A DNA stretch of 7,353 bases from Gemmatimonadaceae bacterium. Lineage in GTDB: Bacteria; Gemmatimonadota; Gemmatimonadetes; Gemmatimonadales; Gemmatimonadaceae. The DNA lies in the NCBI GenBank assembly GCA_019689955.1, contig JADGGM010000139.1, positions 1 to 7,353 of the forward strand. Direction: 5' to 3'. Positions within the stretch are counted from its first letter, which is position 1, and each line of letters opens with the position of its first letter. This document shows, one piece after another, positions 6,057 through 7,353 of this stretch. The position numbers and the translations under genes were made by a program. The notes beneath the pieces were generated by a model. The model saw only the letters and a program-made list of their open reading frames with translations. It was not told where the DNA came from and made no database searches.

Positions 6057-7353
6057 ATGATCAGCGACGAGACGGTCGAGCGCGTGCGCCAGGCGGCCGA
6101 CATCGTGCAGATCATCGGCGAGCACGTGAACCTCAAGCGGACGGGCTCCGACTTTCGTGGCCCGTGCCCCTTCCACCAGGGCACCCACCGCAACTTCTCC
6201 GTCTCCCCCCGCAAGGGGATCTACTACTGCTTCGTGTGCCACGAGGGGGGGGACGTCTTCACCTTCCTGCAGAAGCGGCTCGGCGTGGACTGGCCCGGCG
6301 CGGTGCGGTACGTCGCCGAGCGCGTGGGGATCCCGGTCGAGGAGGTGCAGCGCCGGCGCGAAGGGCCCGATCCGCGGCAGCCACTCTGGGACGTCAACGC
6401 CGCCGTCGCCGACTACTTCCGGCAGCTCCTGTGGGACGAGGAGGAAGGGCGCGCGGCGCGCGACTATCTCGCGCTGCGCCGCGTCTCCCGCGAGGTCGCG
6501 GACCGGTTCGCCCTGGGCTTTGCCCCGCGCGATCCCGACGCGCTCCGCACGCACTTCGCCGCGCTCGGGATCGAGGAAGCGCGGCTCGTGGAGGCCGGGC
6601 TGCTGGTGCAGCGGGAGGAGGGGGGGGAGCTGCGCCCCCGTTTCCGCAACCGACTCATGTTCCCGATCCTCGACGCGATGGGGAACTACGTCGGGTTCGG
6701 CGGCCGCCTCCTCGGGCCGGGTGAGCCGAAATATCTCAACTCGGCCGAGTCGCCCGTGTTCTCCAAGGCGAAGCTGCTCTATGGCTTGCACATGGCCAAG
6801 CACGTCATCCGCCGCGACGACCGGGTGATGATCGTCGAGGGGTATTTCGACGTGGTCCGCCTCGTCTCGGCGGGGTTCGACTGGGTCGTGGCGCCGCTCG
6901 GGACCGCGCTCACCGAATCGCAAGCGGCGTTGCTTCGTCGTTTCACCAGGAATGCCTTTCTCCTCTACGACAGCGACAAAGCGGGCCTCAAGGCCACCTT
7001 CCGCTCGGGGGACGAGCTGTTGCGCCACGGCATGGCGGTGCAGGTGGTGACGCTCCCGGAGGGGGAGGACCCGGACAGCTTCGTGGACAAGTTCGGGGGG
7101 GAGGCGCTGACCGAGCAGCTCGGGCACGCGATCGACGTGCTCGAGCGGAAGGTGCAGCTCCTCGAGCGCGCCGGGTGGTTCGCCGATCTACGCCGCAAGC
7201 GCCGTGCGCTGGACCGCCTCCTGCCGACGATCCGCGCCACGGCGGACCCGATCACGCGCGACATCTACCTCGGCCGCGTGAGCGATGCCGCCGGGGTGAG
7301 CCGCGAGGTGTTGCTGCAGGAGCTCGGTGAGGGCGGCGGGGCGGTTCGCGGAG
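6057..7353 (+). CDS. dnaG: DNA primase DnaG, 3'-truncated by window edge
   Basis: Synthesises the RNA primers for DNA replication at the fork together with the replicative helicase. 432 residues are visible with no stop before the edge; the rest of the RNA polymerase domain and the C-terminal helicase-binding domain are outside. The ATG is 3 nt after the mutS2 stop. The zinc ribbon has C37-P-F-H40 and C58-F-V-C61 (CHC2 type). Between them, where most primases have EKTPSF, this one has GTHRNF (42-47). The catalytic core shows RFRNRLMFPI (195-204), GFGGRLLG (213-220), PKYLNSAESPVFSKAKLLYGL (a family block, 224-244), and the TOPRIM motifs VEGYFDV (260-266, E261) and YDSDKAG (304-310, D305/D307; family usually DGD). 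APLGTALTESQ (279-289) and LPEGEDPDSFV (333-343) also match. There is no strong ribosome binding site, so translation is probably coupled to mutS2. rpoD often follows dnaG, but that is off the window. Confidence 0.96.
   Translation, partial: MISDETVERVRQAADIVQIIGEHVNLKRTGSDFRGPCPFHQGTHRNFSVSPRKGIYYCFVCHEGGDVFTFLQKRLGVDWPGAVRYVAERVGIPVEEVQRRREGPDPRQPLWDVNAAVADYFRQLLWDEEEGRAARDYLALRRVSREVADRFALGFAPRDPDALRTHFAALGIEEARLVEAGLLVQREEGGELRPRFRNRLMFPILDAMGNYVGFGGRLLGPGEPKYLNSAESPVFSKAKLLYGLHMAKHVIRRDDRVMIVEGYFDVVRLVSAGFDWVVAPLGTALTESQAALLRRFTRNAFLLYDSDKAGLKATFRSGDELLRHGMAVQVVTLPEGEDPDSFVDKFGGEALTEQLGHAIDVLERKVQLLERAGWFADLRRKRRALDRLLPTIRATADPITRDIYLGRVSDAAGVSREVLLQELGEGGGAVRG

Noticed and set aside
4541..6724. 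Plus-strand open frame of 727 codons in another frame across mutS2 and dnaG
   Set aside because: Translation is nearly all Gly, Ala and Arg with no motif; it is a shadow of the MutS2 and DnaG reading frames.
4605..7127. Minus-strand open frame of 840 codons opposite mutS2 and dnaG
   Set aside because: It spans two well-supported + strand genes, its translation is Arg/Ala/His-rich with no family motif, and long antisense frames are expected where G+C is so high.
1..7353. Mobile element, CRISPR array, tRNA/rRNA gene, toxin-antitoxin or defence system
   Set aside because: Nearly all of the window is covered by conserved housekeeping genes; the gaps are at most 111 nt and hold no direct repeats, cloverleaf or terminal inverted repeats that I could find by eye.

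Overview
This is a dense, very G+C-rich stretch of core bacterial chromosome with every gene on the + strand. It encodes, in order, the end of the chaperone DnaJ, PrmA (ribosomal protein L11 methyltransferase), RsmE (16S rRNA m3U methyltransferase), a HINT-type HIT protein, ribosomal protein bS21 (rpsU), a YqeY/GatB-like protein, MutS2, and the first 432 residues of primase DnaG. The dnaJ-prmA-rsmE-...-HIT-rpsU-yqeY order resembles the conserved block known from Bacillus and Clostridium, here without mtaB between rsmE and the HIT gene. The G+C content, the DnaJ linker (a DLAEAL...FMRDFGG pattern that I associate with the Bacteroidota/Gemmatimonadota superphylum) and the divergent primase zinc ribbon suggest a Gemmatimonadota-like organism. 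That assignment is inference from memory and was not searched.

The window reads as two or three transcription units. Unit 1 is dnaJ-prmA-rsmE-hinT: a 25-nt gap, then a roughly 28-nt overlap, then an 8-nt overlap, which suggests co-transcription and translational coupling. Unit 2 is rpsU-yqeY. It is preceded by the only A+T-rich stretch in the window (about 2862-2916, with an exact TTGACA and candidate -10 boxes) and ends in a strong intrinsic terminator (3609-3650). Unit 3 is mutS2-dnaG, separated by 3 nt. mutS2 begins only 18 nt after the terminator T-run, so it must depend on read-through or on a promoter upstream of or inside the terminator region.

Most of the genes serve protein synthesis and folding: folding (DnaJ), ribosome modification (PrmA, RsmE), a small-subunit protein (bS21) and a tRNA-amidotransferase-like factor (YqeY). 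MutS2 of Bacillus acts on collided ribosomes, so it may belong to this theme rather than to repair. DnaG starts the replication part, which probably continues beyond the right edge. Six of the seven visible start codons are not ATG (five GTG, one TTG).

I see no mobile element, CRISPR array, tRNA, rRNA, prophage or defence system, and no undescribed system. The points worth a second look are regulatory (rpsU promoter and leader, terminator before mutS2) and small departures from family motifs (DnaG zinc ribbon, RsmE knot, PrmA glycine loop), plus G-runs inside key motifs of mutS2 and dnaG.
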